Shown: positions 47,589-60,337 of the stretch, one piece after another
How the letters are laid out: every line of letters starts with the position of its first letter
Numbering within the stretch: position 1 is the stretch's first letter
Assembly (NCBI GenBank): GCA_016841725.1
Contig: JAENYP010000012.1
Span: 1-64,000, forward strand
Origin: Thermincola carboxydiphila
Lineage (GTDB): Bacteria; Bacillota; Thermincolia; Thermincolales; UBA2595
Direction: 5' to 3'
DNA: 64,000 nt
Position numbers and translations under genes: made by a program
The notes under the pieces: model-generated
Told to the model about the DNA's origin: nothing
Database searches by the model: none
Seen by the model: the letters and a program-made list of their open reading frames with translations, nothing else

Positions 47589-47963
47589 ATGCCTACCATC
47601 AGTCAGTTAGTCCGCAAGAGAAGACAGGTTACAGAAAAGAAATCTACAGCACCGGCTCTTAAAGAGTCTCCACAAAAAAGGGGTGTATGTACCCGGGTTT
47701 ATACAACTACACCCAAAAAGCCTAATTCCGCATTGCGTAAAGTAGCCAGGGTAAGATTAACCAATGGTATTGAGGTTACTTCATACATTCCGGGAATTGG
47801 CCATAACCTTCAGGAACACTCTGTTGTTCTGGTCAGGGGAGGAAGAGTAAAGGACCTTCCCGGTGTAAGATACCATATTGTGCGCGGAGCGCTGGATACA
47901 GCCGGAGTTCAAAACCGGAACCAGGGTCGTTCTAAATACGGAGCCAAGAGGCCTAAGAAGTAA
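47589..47963 (+). CDS. rpsL: 30S ribosomal protein S12
   Basis: 124 residues. '[12 protein letters not shown]' start, '[20 protein letters not shown]' and '[17 protein letters not shown]'. Both lysines linked to streptomycin sensitivity are present (PKKPNS and RVKDLPG). The ATG at 47589 follows AGGAAGGAGGTG. First gene of the str operon. Confidence 0.97.
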   Translation: MPTISQLVRKRRQVTEKKSTAPALKESPQKRGVCTRVYTTTPKKPNSALRKVARVRLTNGIEVTSYIPGIGHNLQEHSVVLVRGGRVKDLPGVRYHIVRGALDTAGVQNRNQGRSKYGAKRPKK

Positions 47964-48011
47964 ATCCATTTATTTTCCTATACATTTTTGTTATTATAAA
48001 ATTCCATTTAA

Positions 48012-48500
<489 letters not shown>

Positions 48501-48557
48501 TTGTGATTTATTGTTCTGCTTTGTTTTTTCACCTCAAGGTAGAAAGGAGGATAAGAA

Positions 48558-50633
48558 TTGGCTAGAGAATTTACTTTAGAAAAAACTCGCAATATTGGTA
48601 TAATGGCCCATATTGATGCCGGCAAAACAACAACAACTGAAAGAATACTGTTTTATACTGGAAGGGTTCATAAAATCGGCGAAGTGCATGACGGTGCTGC
48701 TACAATGGACTGGATGGTTCAGGAACAGGAGCGTGGGATTACTATCACGTCAGCAGCTACTACATGCCAGTGGAAGGGTCATCGTATTAATATTATAGAC
48801 ACACCTGGGCACGTGGACTTTACGGTTGAGGTGGAAAGGTCACTCCGGGTACTTGACGGGGCTGTTGCTGTTTTCTGTTCGGTTGGCGGTGTTGAACCCC
48901 AGTCGGAGACTGTATGGAGGCAGGCCGATAAATACCGGGTTCCCCGGTTAGCTTTTATAAACAAGATGGATCGTATGGGTGCCGATTTCTTCAGGGGGCT
49001 CAGCATGATTAAGGAAAGGCTGGGGGCTAATCCCATCGCCCTGCAAATTCCCATAGGTGCAGAGGAACATTTTCGCGGGATTATTGATCTGGTTACCAAT
49101 GAGGCTCTCGTTTATACAGATGACCTGGGTACTACCAGTGAAAAGTCAATAATCCCAGAAGATCTGGCGGAGCTGGCTGCTGAGTACAGAGAAAAGCTTG
49201 TGGAGGCAGTTGCCGAATCAGATGAAGACCTCATGATGAAGTACTTAGAAGGTGAAGAAATAACCGAGGACGAGCTTAAAAAGGGGATCAGGAAGGCGAC
49301 TATTGCCGTTAAAATGATTCCTGTGCTCTGTGGCTCTGCTTTTAAAAATAAGGGAGTTCAGCCTCTTCTGGATGCAGTTGTGGATTACATGCCTGCACCT
49401 GTTGATGTTCCTGCAATTAAGGGTGTCAATCCTGACACAGGTGTAGAGGATAAGAGGGAAGCCAGTGATGAGGTTCCCTTCTCAGCGCTTGCATTTAAGA
49501 TAATGGCAGACCCGTATGTAGGCAAACTGGCATTCTTCAGGGTTTACTCAGGGGTACTCAAGTCCGGTTCATATGTCTTTAATTCATCAAAAGGCAAAAA
49601 AGAGCGGATTGGACGTATTCTTCAGATGCATGCAAACCATAGGGAAGAACGCACCGAAGTATACACAGGGGATATAGCTGCTGCAGTTGGTCTGAAGGAT
49701 GTCTCTACAGGAGATACCCTCTGTGATGAAAAGTCCCCCATTATCCTGGAAGAGATGGAGTTCCCGGATCCGGTTATAGATGTTGCCATTGAGCCTAAAA
49801 CAAAGGCCGACCAGGAAAAAATGGGCCTGGCCCTGCAGAGGCTCTCAGAAGAAGACCCTACGTTCAGGACACACACCGATACTGAGACCGGACAGACAAT
49901 TATCTCCGGAATGGGAGAACTCCACCTGGAAATAATTGTAGACAGGATGCTCAGGGAGTTTAAAGTTGATGCCAATGTCGGTCGTCCCCAGGTGGCCTTT
50001 AAAGAGACCATCAGGAATACAGTTAAGGCAGAGGGCAAGTTTGTCAGACAGTCAGGAGGACGCGGTCAGTACGGGCACGTCTGGATAGAATTGGAACCCC
50101 TTGAACCGGGACTGGGATTTGAATTTGTTAATAAGATCGTTGGCGGTGTTGTGCCAAGAGAATATATAGCCCCGGTAGAGGCCGGTATCAAGGAAGCCAT
50201 GGTAAACGGTATTGTTGCCGGTTATCCGGCACTAGATATCAGGGCAACCTTGTATGACGGTTCCTATCACGACGTTGACTCTTCAGAAATGGCATTTAAG
50301 ATTGCCGGCTCCATGGCCTTCAAAAGCGGAGCTGCAAAAGCAAAGCCGGTTATTCTGGAACCCATCATGAGAGTCGAAGTGGTAGTACCCGAAGAATACA
50401 TGGGTGATGTTATGGGAGATATTAACTCCCGCCGCGGCAGGATTGAGGGGATGGAGGCCAGGGGTAATACTCAGGTAATCAGAGGCTTTGTTCCGCTCTC
50501 AGAAATGTTTGGGTACGCTACGGACCTTAGGTCCAAGACCCAAGGGCGCGGGGTATATACCATGCAAATGTCTCATTACGAGGAAGTACCCAAAAACATC
50601 GCCGAGGCCATTATTGCCAAGAGGCAGGGATAA
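48558..50633 (+). CDS. fusA: Elongation factor G
   Basis: 691 residues. Translocase GTPase: G1 '[20 protein letters not shown]', switch '[16 protein letters not shown]', G3 '[23 protein letters not shown]', G4 'NKMDR', and domain IV '[21 protein letters not shown]'. Full length. TTG start with AAAGGAGG upstream. Single fusA in the window, followed by tuf copy 2. Confidence 0.97.
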   Translation: MAREFTLEKTRNIGIMAHIDAGKTTTTERILFYTGRVHKIGEVHDGAATMDWMVQEQERGITITSAATTCQWKGHRINIIDTPGHVDFTVEVERSLRVLDGAVAVFCSVGGVEPQSETVWRQADKYRVPRLAFINKMDRMGADFFRGLSMIKERLGANPIALQIPIGAEEHFRGIIDLVTNEALVYTDDLGTTSEKSIIPEDLAELAAEYREKLVEAVAESDEDLMMKYLEGEEITEDELKKGIRKATIAVKMIPVLCGSAFKNKGVQPLLDAVVDYMPAPVDVPAIKGVNPDTGVEDKREASDEVPFSALAFKIMADPYVGKLAFFRVYSGVLKSGSYVFNSSKGKKERIGRILQMHANHREERTEVYTGDIAAAVGLKDVSTGDTLCDEKSPIILEEMEFPDPVIDVAIEPKTKADQEKMGLALQRLSEEDPTFRTHTDTETGQTIISGMGELHLEIIVDRMLREFKVDANVGRPQVAFKETIRNTVKAEGKFVRQSGGRGQYGHVWIELEPLEPGLGFEFVNKIVGGVVPREYIAPVEAGIKEAMVNGIVAGYPALDIRATLYDGSYHDVDSSEMAFKIAGSMAFKSGAAKAKPVILEPIMRVEVVVPEEYMGDVMGDINSRRGRIEGMEARGNTQVIRGFVPLSEMFGYATDLRSKTQGRGVYTMQMSHYEEVPKNIAEAIIAKRQG

Positions 50634-50716
50634 GGTTGGCAGCAAGCCGGAGATTCTCGGTCACCGGCTGTACAAATAATTACTTTTTACAAGGATTTAA
50701 GGAGGAAAGATAAAAA

Positions 50717-51919
50717 ATGGCAAAAGCAAAATACGAACGTACCAAACCCCACGTTAACGTAGGAACCATCGGTCACGTTGACCATGGCAAGACAACCCTT
50801 ACAGCAGCAATCACCACATGTATGGCAACAAAGGGCTGGAGTTCAATCAAGAAGTATGACGAGATTGACAATGCCCCTGAAGAGAGGGAAAGGGGTATCA
50901 CCATCAATACCGCCCACGTTGAGTATGAGACAGAGAACCGTCACTATGCTCACGTAGACTGCCCGGGACACGCCGACTATGTAAAGAACATGATTACCGG
51001 AGCAGCCCAGATGGATGGCGCTATCCTGGTAGTATCTGCAGCAGACGGCCCGATGCCCCAGACCAGGGAGCATATCCTGCTGGCTCGCCAGGTAGGTGTT
51101 CCCTACATCATAGTATACCTCAACAAGTCAGACCAGGTAGATGACGAAGAACTTATGGAACTGGTAGAAATGGAAGTCCGGGAACTCCTGACTGAATACG
51201 AATTCCCCGGTGATGATATTCCTATTGTTGCAGGATCAGCTTTAAAATCTCTGGAGTGCGGCTGTGGCACCCCTGAATGTGAGTGGTGCGGCTCAATCTG
51301 GAAATTGATGGCAGAGGTAGATGCATATATCCCGACACCTGAGCGTGATATTGACAAACCGTTCCTGATGCCTGTAGAGGATGTATTCTCCATCACCGGA
51401 CGTGGGACTGTTGCCACCGGTCGTGTGGAGCGGGGCGTGGTCAAGGTCGGTGATGAGATAGAGATAGTCGGGATGACTGAAGAGCGCAAGAAGTCAGTAG
51501 TCACCGGGGTTGAGATGTTCCGCAAGCTGCTGGATCAGGCTCAGGCCGGAGATAATGTCGGCTGCCTGCTGCGTGGTGTGGACCGTAAGGAAATAGAGCG
51601 CGGTCAGGTACTGGCAAAGCCGGGTTCCATTAACCCACATACTAAATTCCAGGCAGAGGTTTATGTCCTGACCAAAGAAGAGGGCGGCCGCCATACTCCG
51701 TTTTTCCAGGGATACCGTCCGCAGTTTTACTTCCGGACCACAGACGTTACCGGAGTGGTTACCCTTCCTGAGGGTGTTGAAATGGTAATGCCTGGTGACA
51801 ACATCAAAATTGACATTGAACTTATTACCCCGATTGCAGTTGAAGAAGGTCTGCGTTTTGCTATCCGTGAGGGTGGCCGGACCGTAGGCGCCGGTGTGGT
51901 AAGCGCAATTTCAGCGTAA
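50717..51919 (+). CDS. tuf: Elongation factor Tu, copy 2
   Basis: 400 residues, protein identical to copy 1, with the same '[11 protein letters not shown]' cysteine cluster. It lies in the classical str-operon place after fusA. By eye only the third codon differs from copy 1 (AAA here, AAG there); flanking DNA diverges right after the stop. This suggests gene conversion keeps the two copies alike. Confidence 0.97.
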   Translation: MAKAKYERTKPHVNVGTIGHVDHGKTTLTAAITTCMATKGWSSIKKYDEIDNAPEERERGITINTAHVEYETENRHYAHVDCPGHADYVKNMITGAAQMDGAILVVSAADGPMPQTREHILLARQVGVPYIIVYLNKSDQVDDEELMELVEMEVRELLTEYEFPGDDIPIVAGSALKSLECGCGTPECEWCGSIWKLMAEVDAYIPTPERDIDKPFLMPVEDVFSITGRGTVATGRVERGVVKVGDEIEIVGMTEERKKSVVTGVEMFRKLLDQAQAGDNVGCLLRGVDRKEIERGQVLAKPGSINPHTKFQAEVYVLTKEEGGRHTPFFQGYRPQFYFRTTDVTGVVTLPEGVEMVMPGDNIKIDIELITPIAVEEGLRFAIREGGRTVGAGVVSAISA

Positions 51920-52189
51920 TTTTGCAGTAAGGTGTTTGGTGTGCGGTTTCGGGCATTTCCCGGAATCGCTCACTGGCCTTTGTGTTTTAAAAGAGGTAAT
52001 CAGGACATTACAGGAATTGAAATGTGGGATTGTCTCTTAATAATATTTATGAAAAAAATAAAAAAAAAGAACCCGATAAAATGAAGTATGCCATGATACA
52101 CATTGCGATGAAGTGAGAGGTTGCTAATCTTGGATTAGGTATTTTTCACTGAGAATGTCCGCTTAATCGGGCGAAAAGGAGGTACAAAT
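51920..52189. other. Spacer between the str and S10 operons
   Basis: No gene is seen. It holds CGGGCATTTCCCGGAATCG (small stem), an A-rich stretch near 52050-52070 and the rpsJ ribosome-binding site AAAGGAGGT at 52175-52185. No clear terminator; a promoter for the S10 operon is not obvious. Confidence 0.4.
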
Positions 52190-52498
52190 ATGGCAAAACA
52201 GAAAATCAGGATTAGGCTTAAGGCCTTTGATCACAAAATTCTTGACCAGTCTGCGGAAAAAATCGTTGATACCGCAAAGAGGACCGGTGCTGATATTGCC
52301 GGACCGGTTCCACTTCCCACAGAAAAAAGTATTTATACAATTTTGAGGTCTCCTCATGTAAACAAGGATTCCAGGGAACAGTTTGAGATGAGGACTCATA
52401 AACGGTTAATTGACATTTTGGAACCCACACCGAAAACGGTAGATGCTCTCATGCGGCTTGATTTACCTGCAGGTGTTGATATAGAGATTAAGCTGTAG
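52190..52498 (+). CDS. rpsJ: 30S ribosomal protein S10
   Basis: 102 residues. '[30 protein letters not shown]' and '[23 protein letters not shown]'. Also NusE of the antitermination complex. First gene of the S10 operon. Confidence 0.97.
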   Translation: MAKQKIRIRLKAFDHKILDQSAEKIVDTAKRTGADIAGPVPLPTEKSIYTILRSPHVNKDSREQFEMRTHKRLIDILEPTPKTVDALMRLDLPAGVDIEIKL

Positions 52499-52600
52499 AA
52501 ACAAAATATGCCTTATATTAGAAGGGTGTCGGATGTCAGCGAAAATGTGGATAAACCACAGTGGTTGACCTCTGGACACATAATTTAGGAGGTGGCTTAA

Positions 52601-53227
52601 ATGAAAGGCATACTGGGCACCAAACTGGGAATGACCCAGATTTATAATGAAAATGGCCGGATTTTGCCTGTTACCGTTGTTCAGGCGGGGCCCTGCTTTG
52701 TGGTACAAAAGAAGACCCAGGAATCTGACGGCTATAATGCTATTCAGGTCGGCTTTGGAGAGATTCGTGAAAACCAGACCAATAAACCGGAAAAAGGCCA
52801 TTTTAACAAGGCTGAGATAAAACCACTGAGATACCTTAGGGAATTTAGGGTTGATAATGTTGATGAATACAATGTTGGTCAGGAAATCAAGGCAGAATTG
52901 TTTGAACAGGGCGAGCAGATTGATGTGACCGGCACTTCCAAAGGTAAAGGCTTTGCCGGGACTATTAAGAAATATAACTTTCAGAGAGGCCCGATGGGTC
53001 ACGGCTCCAAGAGCCACCGCCGGGTAGGCAGCGCCGGCGCCAAGGGTCCGGCCAGGGTATTTAAAGGCACCAAGAGACCCGGGCGCATGGGTGCTGAAAG
53101 GGTGACGGTGCAAAATCTGGAAGTTGTCAAAGTGGACAATGAACGAAATTTGCTTATTATCAGAGGCGCTGTGCCAGGTCCTAAGGGCAGCCTGCTTGTA
53201 ATAAAAAGCAGTGTTAAGGCGCAGTAA
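52601..53227 (+). CDS. rplC: 50S ribosomal protein L3
   Basis: 208 residues. '[30 protein letters not shown]' and '[36 protein letters not shown]'. One of the earliest proteins to bind 23S rRNA. AGGAGGTGG ribosome-binding site; 102-bp spacer after rpsJ. Confidence 0.97.
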   Translation: MKGILGTKLGMTQIYNENGRILPVTVVQAGPCFVVQKKTQESDGYNAIQVGFGEIRENQTNKPEKGHFNKAEIKPLRYLREFRVDNVDEYNVGQEIKAELFEQGEQIDVTGTSKGKGFAGTIKKYNFQRGPMGHGSKSHRRVGSAGAKGPARVFKGTKRPGRMGAERVTVQNLEVVKVDNERNLLIIRGAVPGPKGSLLVIKSSVKAQ

Positions 53228-53255
53228 ATGAACGGGCAGGAAAGGAGGAAGTCAT

Positions 53256-53879
53256 ATGCCAAAGGTTGCTTTATATAATTCCAAAGGCGAACAGGTAGGC
53301 GAAGTTGAACTTAAAGAAGAAGTTTTCGGTGTCGAAGTAAATGAAGCAATACTTCATGATGTTGTAGTAAACCAGCTTGCAAACAAAAGGCAGGGGACCC
53401 ATTCCGCCAAGACTCGCAGTGAAGTCCGTGGCGGGGGCAGAAAGCCATTTAGACAGAAAGGTACCGGGCGCGCGAGGGCCGGGACTATCCGTTCACCGTT
53501 GTGGCGCAAGGGTGGTATTGCATTCCCGCCTAAGCCGAGGTCTTATAAGTACAGCCTGCCTAAGAAGGTAAGAAGGCTGGCGCTTAAATCTGCATTGAGT
53601 TCCAAGGTACTGGATGGAAACATAATCGTCCTTGAAGGGCTTCAGATAGCTGAGCCTAAAACAAAGGAAATTGTCGGTTTGCTCGCAAACCTCAAAGTAG
53701 ACAGCAAGGCCCTGGTGGTAACAGCTGAGGCCGATACTGCTATAGTTAAATCTGCAAGGAACATGCCAAGGGTAACTCCGACTCATGCTAACAGCCTCAA
53801 TGTTTATGATATACTGAATCATGAAAAACTCATTATTACCAGGGATGCGGTAACCAAGGTTGAGGAGGTGCTGGCATAA
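53256..53879 (+). CDS. rplD: 50S ribosomal protein L4
   Basis: 207 residues. '[51 protein letters not shown]' is the extended loop reaching the exit tunnel. Stop and rplW start overlap by 1 bp. Confidence 0.97.
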   Translation: MPKVALYNSKGEQVGEVELKEEVFGVEVNEAILHDVVVNQLANKRQGTHSAKTRSEVRGGGRKPFRQKGTGRARAGTIRSPLWRKGGIAFPPKPRSYKYSLPKKVRRLALKSALSSKVLDGNIIVLEGLQIAEPKTKEIVGLLANLKVDSKALVVTAEADTAIVKSARNMPRVTPTHANSLNVYDILNHEKLIITRDAVTKVEEVLA

Positions 53880-54166
53880 TGAGAAATCCCAGGGATGTGC
53901 TGAAAAAGCCGATTGTTTCTGAACGCAGTATGGGTTTAATGGAACAAAACAAGTATAGTTTTTATGTTGAGCCCAAGGCAAATAAAATTGAAATTAAGAA
54001 TGCTGTTGAGGAATTATTCAAAGTTACCGTTACCGGGGTTAACACAATGAATGTCAAGGGTAAGGCAAAGCGGGTCGGCAAGCATACAGGCCGTACATCA
54101 GACAGGAAAAAAGCGATTGTTACCCTGAAGCAGGGTGACAAAATCGAAATCATGGAAGGCATGTAA
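53879..54166 (+). CDS. rplW: 50S ribosomal protein L23
   Basis: 95 residues. '[45 protein letters not shown]' and '[31 protein letters not shown]'. Lies at the tunnel exit, where SRP and trigger factor dock. Confidence 0.97.
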   Translation: MRNPRDVLKKPIVSERSMGLMEQNKYSFYVEPKANKIEIKNAVEELFKVTVTGVNTMNVKGKAKRVGKHTGRTSDRKKAIVTLKQGDKIEIMEGM

Positions 54167-54195
54167 TTTAGTTTCAGGTAAAGGAGGGAACACAA

Positions 54196-55023
54196 GTGCC
54201 TGTTAAAAAGTTTAAGCCAACATCACCCGGGAGAAGGTTTGTAACAGTTTCAGATTTTAGTGAAATTACAACAGATCAACCGGAAAAGTCCCTGTTAGAA
54301 CCACTTAAGAGTAATGCGGGACGAAATAACAAGGGTCGGGTTACCGTCAGGCATCGTGGCGGTGGACATAAAAGGCAGTATCGGGTTATTGATTTCAAGC
54401 GTAATAAGGACGGGATTCCCGCCAAGGTGGCCACTATTGAATATGACCCTAACCGGACATGCAGGATTGCTTTGTTAAATTATGCTGACGGTGAAAAGAG
54501 ATATATTCTGGCGCCAAATGGTATCAAGGTTGGAGACACAGTGGAATCAGGACCTAATGCAGACATTAAAACCGGAAATGCGCTTCCTTTGAAGAATATT
54601 CCCGTGGGTACTATTATCCACAATATTGAGCTCAAGCCATTAAAGGGTGCGCAGATAGTACGCTCTGCAGGTACAGCCGCACAGCTGATGGCCAAAGAGG
54701 GCGATTATGCACATGTCCGGATGCCATCTGGAGAGGTTCGCCTGATACACATCAATTGTAAGGCCACAGTTGGCCAGGTTGGCAACCTGGAACATGAGAA
54801 TATTACGGTGGGCAAGGCAGGCAGAAGCCGTTGGCTGGGCCGCCGTCCTACTGTCCGCGGTGTTGTAATGAACCCGGTTGACCACCCACATGGTGGTGGT
54901 GAAGGCCGTTCACCTGTTGGACGGAACCCGGTTACTCCGTGGGGTAAACCGGCTCTGGGTGCAAGGACAAGGAAAAAGAAAAAGAGTTCAGATAAAATGA
55001 TCGTGAAGCGTCGAACCAAGTAA
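54196..55023 (+). CDS. rplB: 50S ribosomal protein L2
   Basis: 275 residues. '[23 protein letters not shown]', '[17 protein letters not shown]', and '[39 protein letters not shown]' with the conserved peptidyl-transferase-proximal His. GTG start after AAAGGAGGG. Confidence 0.97.
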   Translation: MPVKKFKPTSPGRRFVTVSDFSEITTDQPEKSLLEPLKSNAGRNNKGRVTVRHRGGGHKRQYRVIDFKRNKDGIPAKVATIEYDPNRTCRIALLNYADGEKRYILAPNGIKVGDTVESGPNADIKTGNALPLKNIPVGTIIHNIELKPLKGAQIVRSAGTAAQLMAKEGDYAHVRMPSGEVRLIHINCKATVGQVGNLEHENITVGKAGRSRWLGRRPTVRGVVMNPVDHPHGGGEGRSPVGRNPVTPWGKPALGARTRKKKKSSDKMIVKRRTK

Positions 55024-55061
55024 TTTTTAACTGAGCTGTCGGAAAGGAGGCTGTTTGCTTA

Positions 55062-55346
55062 ATGGCTAGATCCCTAAAAAAGGGCCCTTATGTTAGTGAA
55101 AGACTGTTAGAGAGAATCGAGGCAATGAACGAAAAGAATGAGAAAAAGGTTCTTAAGACCTGGTCAAGGAGATCAACTATTTTCCCACAGATGATTGGAC
55201 ATACAATTGCTGTACATGATGGTCGGAAACATGTTCCGATATATATTACCGAGGATATGGTAGGTCACAAGCTGGGTGAATTTGCGCCAACAAGATTTTT
55301 CAGGGGACACGGATCTCATACAGAGCGATCCACTTCCCTTAAATAG
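55062..55346 (+). CDS. rpsS: 30S ribosomal protein S19
   Basis: 94 residues. '[23 protein letters not shown]' and '[47 protein letters not shown]'. Binds the 30S head with S13. Confidence 0.97.
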   Translation: MARSLKKGPYVSERLLERIEAMNEKNEKKVLKTWSRRSTIFPQMIGHTIAVHDGRKHVPIYITEDMVGHKLGEFAPTRFFRGHGSHTERSTSLK

Positions 55347-55364
55347 TGAGAGGGGGTATATTTT

Positions 55365-55709
55365 ATGTCAGAAGCGCGTGCGACTGCAAAGCACATCCGC
55401 ATTTCCCCTCGGAAGGTAAGACAGGTGGTAGATTTAATCAGGGGGAAAAAGGTTGACGAAGCTCTGGCGGTCCTGAAGTTTACGCCAAGGCGGGCGGCTA
55501 CTGCTGTGGAGAAGGTTGTCAAATCTGCTGCAGCTAATGCTGAACATAACCTGGATATGGATAAAGCTGCACTGATTATCGCAGAGGCATTTGTTGACCA
55601 AGGGCCCACACTTAAGAGATTTAAGCCCAGGGCTATGGGCAGGGCAGACCTCATTAGACGTAGAACAAGCCACATTACAGTAGTAGTTCGTGAAAAAGAG
55701 GAGGGATAA
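55365..55709 (+). CDS. rplV: 50S ribosomal protein L22
   Basis: 114 residues. '[41 protein letters not shown]' and beta-hairpin '[24 protein letters not shown]' that lines the exit tunnel. Confidence 0.97.
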   Translation: MSEARATAKHIRISPRKVRQVVDLIRGKKVDEALAVLKFTPRRAATAVEKVVKSAAANAEHNLDMDKAALIIAEAFVDQGPTLKRFKPRAMGRADLIRRRTSHITVVVREKEEG

Positions 55710-55712
55710 TGA

Positions 55713-56378
55713 GTGGGTCAAAAGGTACACCCAAAGGGTTTGCGAATCGGAATTATAAAAGACTGGGATGCCAAGTGGTTTGCTGAAAAAGACTATGCCA
55801 CTTTATTGAACGAAGATATCAGGTTAAGGAAATACATTAAAAAGAGGCTGTTTATTGCCGGTATTTCTAGGATTGAAATAGAGAGAGCGGCTAACCGGGT
55901 GAAAATCACCATTCATACAGCCAAACCGGGGATAGTTATCGGTCGTGGCGGTACTGAAGTGGAATCACTAAGGAAACAGCTGGAAAAGATGACCGGTAAA
56001 AATATTAATGTTAATATTGTCGAAGTTAAGGTGCCGGAACTTGATGCCCAACTGGTTTCAGAGGGTGTTGCTGCTCAGTTGGTTAAAAGGGTTTCCTTCC
56101 GCCGGGCCATGAAGCAGGCTGTTTCCCGGACCATGAGGATGGGCGCGCTGGGAATCAAGATCTCCTGCAGCGGTCGTTTAAATGGCGCTGAGATGGCCAG
56201 AACTGAGTGGTACAACGAAGGGAAAGTGCCCTTGCATACACTTAGGGCAGATATTGACTATGGTTTTGCCGAAGCAGATACAACCTACGGAAAAATTGGG
56301 GTAAAAGTGTGGATATATAAGGGAGAGATTCTTCCGGAGGCAAAGAAAGGCACTGTTGCTAAGGAAGGAGGAGAATAA
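55713..56378 (+). CDS. rpsC: 30S ribosomal protein S3
   Basis: 221 residues. '[27 protein letters not shown]', the KH domain '[28 protein letters not shown]', and '[41 protein letters not shown]'. GTG start 4 bp after rplV. Confidence 0.97.
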   Translation: MGQKVHPKGLRIGIIKDWDAKWFAEKDYATLLNEDIRLRKYIKKRLFIAGISRIEIERAANRVKITIHTAKPGIVIGRGGTEVESLRKQLEKMTGKNINVNIVEVKVPELDAQLVSEGVAAQLVKRVSFRRAMKQAVSRTMRMGALGIKISCSGRLNGAEMARTEWYNEGKVPLHTLRADIDYGFAEADTTYGKIGVKVWIYKGEILPEAKKGTVAKEGGE

Positions 56379-56381
56379 TTT

Positions 56382-56813
56382 ATGTTAGTACCCAAGAGAG
56401 TAAAACACCGTAAACAACATAGAGGTAAAATGGCCGGAAAATCAAAGGCCAATACCATCACTTTCGGTGAATTCGGCCTGCAGGCTCTGGAGCCGGCATG
56501 GATTACCAACAGGCAGATCGAGGCAGCCCGTATCGCCATGACCAGGTATATCAAGCGGGGCGGTAAAGTATGGATTAAAATATTCCCCGATAAGCCTGTC
56601 ACTGCGAAGCCTGCTGAGACACGGATGGGAAGTGGTAAAGGGACACCGGAGCATTGGGTTGCTGTAGTGAAACCGGGCAGGGTCATGTTCGAATTGGCCG
56701 GAGTTACTGAAGAGATTGCCCGTGAAGCAATGCGCCTGGCTGCTCATAAACTGCCCATCAAAACCAAGTTTGTTAAAAGAGAAGATGTAGGTGGTGAAGC
56801 TAATGAAAGCTAA
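56382..56813 (+). CDS. rplP: 50S ribosomal protein L16
   Basis: 143 residues. '[64 protein letters not shown]' and '[25 protein letters not shown]'. Close to the A site. Its end overlaps rpmC by 11 bp. Confidence 0.97.
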   Translation: MLVPKRVKHRKQHRGKMAGKSKANTITFGEFGLQALEPAWITNRQIEAARIAMTRYIKRGGKVWIKIFPDKPVTAKPAETRMGSGKGTPEHWVAVVKPGRVMFELAGVTEEIAREAMRLAAHKLPIKTKFVKREDVGGEANES

Positions 56814-57006
56814 AGAGGTTCATGAATTATCCACTGATGAACTGGCAAGAAAGGCCGATGACCTTAAGGATGAACTCTTCAAGCTACGCTTTCAGTTAGC
56901 CACCGGGCAACTTGAAAATCCTATGAGAATCAGGGATGTTAAAAGGTCAATTGCCCGTGTGAAAACAGTTTTGCGGGAGAGAGAACTGAAAGCCCTGGAA
57001 GGATAA
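56803..57006 (+). CDS. rpmC: 50S ribosomal protein L29
   Basis: 67 residues. '[60 protein letters not shown]'. The ATG at 56803 follows GGTGGTGAAGC; a GTG at 56791 would add four residues. Confidence 0.95.
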   Translation: MKAKEVHELSTDELARKADDLKDELFKLRFQLATGQLENPMRIRDVKRSIARVKTVLRERELKALEG

Positions 57007-57050
57007 AAATTAAAATGATGAGGATCCAAATGAGAAAGGGGGCTTAGACT

Positions 57051-57314
57051 TTGACAGAAAGAAAAGCACGTAAGGTACAGGTTGGCAAGGTTGTCGGTGA
57101 CAAAATGGATAAAAGTGTAGTTATTGCCATAGAGACACTGGTTAGGCATCCTTTGTACGGAAAGATTGTTAAAAGTACAAAGAGGTTTCAGGCCCATGAT
57201 GAAGAAAATGCCTGCCGTGTTGGAGATAAAGTAAGGGTTATGGAAACCAGGCCGATCAGCAAGAATAAACGCTGGCGGGTTATTGAGATTCTGGATAGAG
57301 AACAGCAAATCTGA
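57051..57314 (+). CDS. rpsQ: 30S ribosomal protein S17
   Basis: 87 residues. '[70 protein letters not shown]'. TTG start after AAAGGGGG. Confidence 0.96.
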   Translation: MTERKARKVQVGKVVGDKMDKSVVIAIETLVRHPLYGKIVKSTKRFQAHDEENACRVGDKVRVMETRPISKNKRWRVIEILDREQQI

Positions 57315-57358
57315 ATTATACCGGATAAACCCGAGATCGTTGAAAGGAGGGTTACAGC

Positions 57359-57727
57359 ATGATTCAACCTGAAACAATGCTGAACGTTGCAGATAATACC
57401 GGAGCCAGAAAGCTTCTGTGTATCAGGATATTGGGCGGTTCATTCAGACGTTATGCCCGTGTTGGTGATATCATAATTGCTTCGGTGAAAGAAGCTACAC
57501 CCGGCGGCGTGGTAAAGAAAGGCGATGTTGTCAAAGCTGTTATTGTCAGGACCGTCAAAGAAACCAAGAGACCTGACGGTTCCTATATCAAGTTCGATGA
57601 GAATGCTGCCGTTATTATCAATGACCAGAAAAACCCGAGGGGTACCAGGATATTTGGTCCTGTAGCCAGGGAGTTGAGGGACAGGGATTTTATGAAAATA
57701 GTTTCTCTTGCCCCTGAAGTTCTGTAA
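57359..57727 (+). CDS. rplN: 50S ribosomal protein L14
   Basis: 122 residues. '[27 protein letters not shown]' and '[48 protein letters not shown]'. Confidence 0.97.
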   Translation: MIQPETMLNVADNTGARKLLCIRILGGSFRRYARVGDIIIASVKEATPGGVVKKGDVVKAVIVRTVKETKRPDGSYIKFDENAAVIINDQKNPRGTRIFGPVARELRDRDFMKIVSLAPEVL

Positions 57728-57769
57728 ATTAAAACCTCAACACGCACTAGAGTTAGGAGGTGGATTACA

Positions 57770-58117
57770 TTGGCACATGCCAAGGCAAAAATAAAGGCTA
57801 AGATACATGTGAAAAAGGGAGATACAGTTCTTGTTATTACAGGTAAAAATGCCGGTAAAAAAGGGAAAGTGGTTGAGGTGCTGCCCAAGGATAACCGGTT
57901 GGTTGTTGAGGGGGTTAATGTTGTTAAAAGGCATACCAAGCCTTCACAGCAAATGCCTCAGGGCGGTATCGTGGAAAAGGAAGCTCCAATCGCAGTTTCA
58001 AATGTAATGATTTTTTGCTCAAAATGTAACTCTCCGAGGAGAATTAACAAGGAGATTTTAGCTAACGGTAAAAAAGTCAGGGTTTGCAACAAGTGCGGAG
58101 AAGCCTTTGATAAATAG
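57770..58117 (+). CDS. rplX: 50S ribosomal protein L24
   Basis: 115 residues. KOW motif '[47 protein letters not shown]', and a C-terminal zinc-ribbon-like part with CSKC and CNKC. TTG start after TAGGAGGTG. Confidence 0.96.
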   Translation: MAHAKAKIKAKIHVKKGDTVLVITGKNAGKKGKVVEVLPKDNRLVVEGVNVVKRHTKPSQQMPQGGIVEKEAPIAVSNVMIFCSKCNSPRRINKEILANGKKVRVCNKCGEAFDK

Positions 58118-58137
58118 TCCGGGAAAGGAGGTTAATC

Positions 58138-58677
58138 ATGGCACGTCTAAAAGAGAAATATGTTAATGAGACAGTTGCTAAGCTGAAGGAGAAGTTCAGC
58201 TATAAGAATATTATGCAAGTACCCAAACTTGAAAAGATTGTGATTAACATGGGCCTGGGTGAAGCCATCCAGAATCCCAAGGCAATTGATGCAGCTGTAG
58301 GTGATTTATCCTTAATTACCGGGCAGAAGCCGGTTGTCACCAGGGCTAAAAAATCAATTGCTGGTTTTAAGCTCAGGGAAGGAATGCCAATTGGTGTTAA
58401 AGTTACTCTGAGAGGCGAGCGGATGTTCGAGTTTGCCGATAAACTTTTTAATATTGCCCTTCCCAGGGTAAGGGACTTCCGGGGGGTATCAGGCAAGGCT
58501 TTTGACGGCCGGGGCAACTATACCCTTGGCATCAGGGAACAGCTGATGTTTCCGGAAATTGAGTATGACAAGGTTGACAAAGTACGGGGTATGGATATAG
58601 TTTTTGTTACCAGTGCCAGGAGTGATGAGGAAGCTAAAGAGTTGCTTGCCCAGTTAGGGATGCCATTCAGGGACTAA
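58138..58677 (+). CDS. rplE: 50S ribosomal protein L5
   Basis: 179 residues. '[62 protein letters not shown]' and '[25 protein letters not shown]'. Binds 5S rRNA. Confidence 0.97.
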   Translation: MARLKEKYVNETVAKLKEKFSYKNIMQVPKLEKIVINMGLGEAIQNPKAIDAAVGDLSLITGQKPVVTRAKKSIAGFKLREGMPIGVKVTLRGERMFEFADKLFNIALPRVRDFRGVSGKAFDGRGNYTLGIREQLMFPEIEYDKVDKVRGMDIVFVTSARSDEEAKELLAQLGMPFRD

Positions 58678-58711
58678 TAAAACCATAAAACCGTAAGGAG
58701 GGAAAACTATA

Positions 58712-58897
58712 GTGGCTAAAAAGTCAATGATGGTGAAAATGGACCGTAAACCCAAGTTTTCAGTGCGCGGGTACAATAGATGTAAAATTTGCGGCAGGCC
58801 CCATGCTTATATGAGGAAATTCGGCATTTGCCGTATTTGTTTCCGTGAGCATGCTTACAAGGGAGATATTCCAGGAGTTAAGAAGGCCAGCTGGTAA
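58712..58897 (+). CDS. rpsN: 30S ribosomal protein S14, type Z
   Basis: 61 residues. The short zinc form with CKIC and CRIC pairs ('[30 protein letters not shown]'). GTG start after AAGGAGGG. Confidence 0.97.
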   Translation: MAKKSMMVKMDRKPKFSVRGYNRCKICGRPHAYMRKFGICRICFREHAYKGDIPGVKKASW

Positions 58898-58919
58898 TCA
58901 TGGAAAGGGGGTTAATTAT

Positions 58920-59318
58920 ATGGTGATGACAGATCCTGTTGCGGACTTCCTGACCAGAGTCCGGAACGCTAACATGGTACACCACGAGAGAGTGGAAATA
59001 CCGGCATCCAGGATGAAAAAGGCCATTGCGGAAATCTTTAAGTCCGAAGGCTATATCAAGGACTGTGAATTCATAGATGACGGTAAGCAGGGCATTATCA
59101 GGGTCTACCTGAAGTATGGTCCCAACAAAGAAAAAGTAATTACCGGCTTAAAGCGTATCAGTAAGCCAGGTTTGCGCGTATATGCCAAAAAGGATGAAGT
59201 TCCCAAGGTCCTTGGGGGTCTGGGTACTGCAGTAATCTCCACTTCTCAGGGAATTATGGCAGATCGGGATGCCAGAAAGCAGGGACTGGGCGGAGAAGTA
59301 GTCTGTTATATCTGGTAA
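58920..59318 (+). CDS. rpsH: 30S ribosomal protein S8
   Basis: 132 residues. '[44 protein letters not shown]' and '[27 protein letters not shown]'. The ATG at 58920 is eight bases after AAGGGGG; an ATG at 58926 is a close alternative. The open frame extends upstream into rpsN without homology. Confidence 0.96.
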   Translation: MVMTDPVADFLTRVRNANMVHHERVEIPASRMKKAIAEIFKSEGYIKDCEFIDDGKQGIIRVYLKYGPNKEKVITGLKRISKPGLRVYAKKDEVPKVLGGLGTAVISTSQGIMADRDARKQGLGGEVVCYIW

Positions 59319-59375
59319 ACAGGCATGACATATCATGTTATTTCGGTACAATTATAGTGCACAGGAGGTGTAATC

Positions 59376-59918
59376 ATGTCCAGGATAGGGAAAATGCCCA
59401 TAACCATCCCTCAGGGGGTTGATATAAAAATCGAGGGCAGTGTTGTAACAGTCAAAGGACCTAATGGACAATTGACCAGAACGGTCCATAATGACATGAT
59501 CCTGGAACTCGAAGATGGTCAAATTGTAGTAAAAAGACCAAGTGAAGAGAAGTTCCACAAGTCACTGCACGGGTTGACAAGAAGCCTGATAAACAACATG
59601 GTGGAAGGGGTAACCAAAGGCTTTCAGAAGTCTCTTGACCTGGTAGGCGTCGGTTACAGGGCCGCCAAACAGGGCAATAAGCTGGTACTTACTGTTGGTT
59701 ATTCACATCCCGTGGAAATTGAACCAAAAGAAGGTATTGAAATTGAAGTGCCTGTAGCCACAAAGGTAGTTGTAAAGGGCGCTGACAAGGAAGCTGTCGG
59801 GGCTCTGGCAGCAAATATCCGTAAGGTCAGGCCGCCTGAGCCTTACAAGGGCAAGGGAATCAAGTATGATACAGAGCGTATCCGCCGCAAGGCCGGTAAG
59901 GCCGGGACTAAGAAATAA
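59376..59918 (+). CDS. rplF: 50S ribosomal protein L6
   Basis: 180 residues, two related domains. '[34 protein letters not shown]' and '[27 protein letters not shown]'. Confidence 0.97.
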   Translation: MSRIGKMPITIPQGVDIKIEGSVVTVKGPNGQLTRTVHNDMILELEDGQIVVKRPSEEKFHKSLHGLTRSLINNMVEGVTKGFQKSLDLVGVGYRAAKQGNKLVLTVGYSHPVEIEPKEGIEIEVPVATKVVVKGADKEAVGALAANIRKVRPPEPYKGKGIKYDTERIRRKAGKAGTKK

Positions 59919-59962
59919 CAGCCGTTATATAACAGCTTGTTAGCAGAAAGGAGTGAAACCCT

Positions 59963-60313
59963 TTGTTCAAGCAAGTAGACAGAAAGGCTGAAAACAAGAA
60001 AAGACACCTTCGTGTGCGCAATAAGGTAAAAGGTACCTCTGAGCGCCCGAGGTTAAATGTTTACAGAAGCCTGAACAATATTTATGCCCAGATTATAGAT
60101 GATACCAAGGGTGTTACGCTGGCAGCCGCATCTTCCATGGAAGACGGTAAAGGCGGCAACATCGAAGCGGCAAAGGCTGTAGGCAAATCCATAGCAGCGA
60201 AGGCCGCAGATAAAGGTATTAAGCAGGTAGTGTTTGACCGGGGAGGACATATTTATCACGGACGTATCAGGGCACTGGCTGATGCGGCCAGGGAAGCCGG
60301 TCTGGAATTTTAA
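59963..60313 (+). CDS. rplR: 50S ribosomal protein L18
   Basis: 116 residues. '[44 protein letters not shown]' and '[28 protein letters not shown]'. 5S rRNA binding. TTG start after AAAGGAG. Confidence 0.97.
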   Translation: MFKQVDRKAENKKRHLRVRNKVKGTSERPRLNVYRSLNNIYAQIIDDTKGVTLAAASSMEDGKGGNIEAAKAVGKSIAAKAADKGIKQVVFDRGGHIYHGRIRALADAAREAGLEF

Positions 60314-60337
60314 CTCTTTAAGCAAGGAGGGAAATTA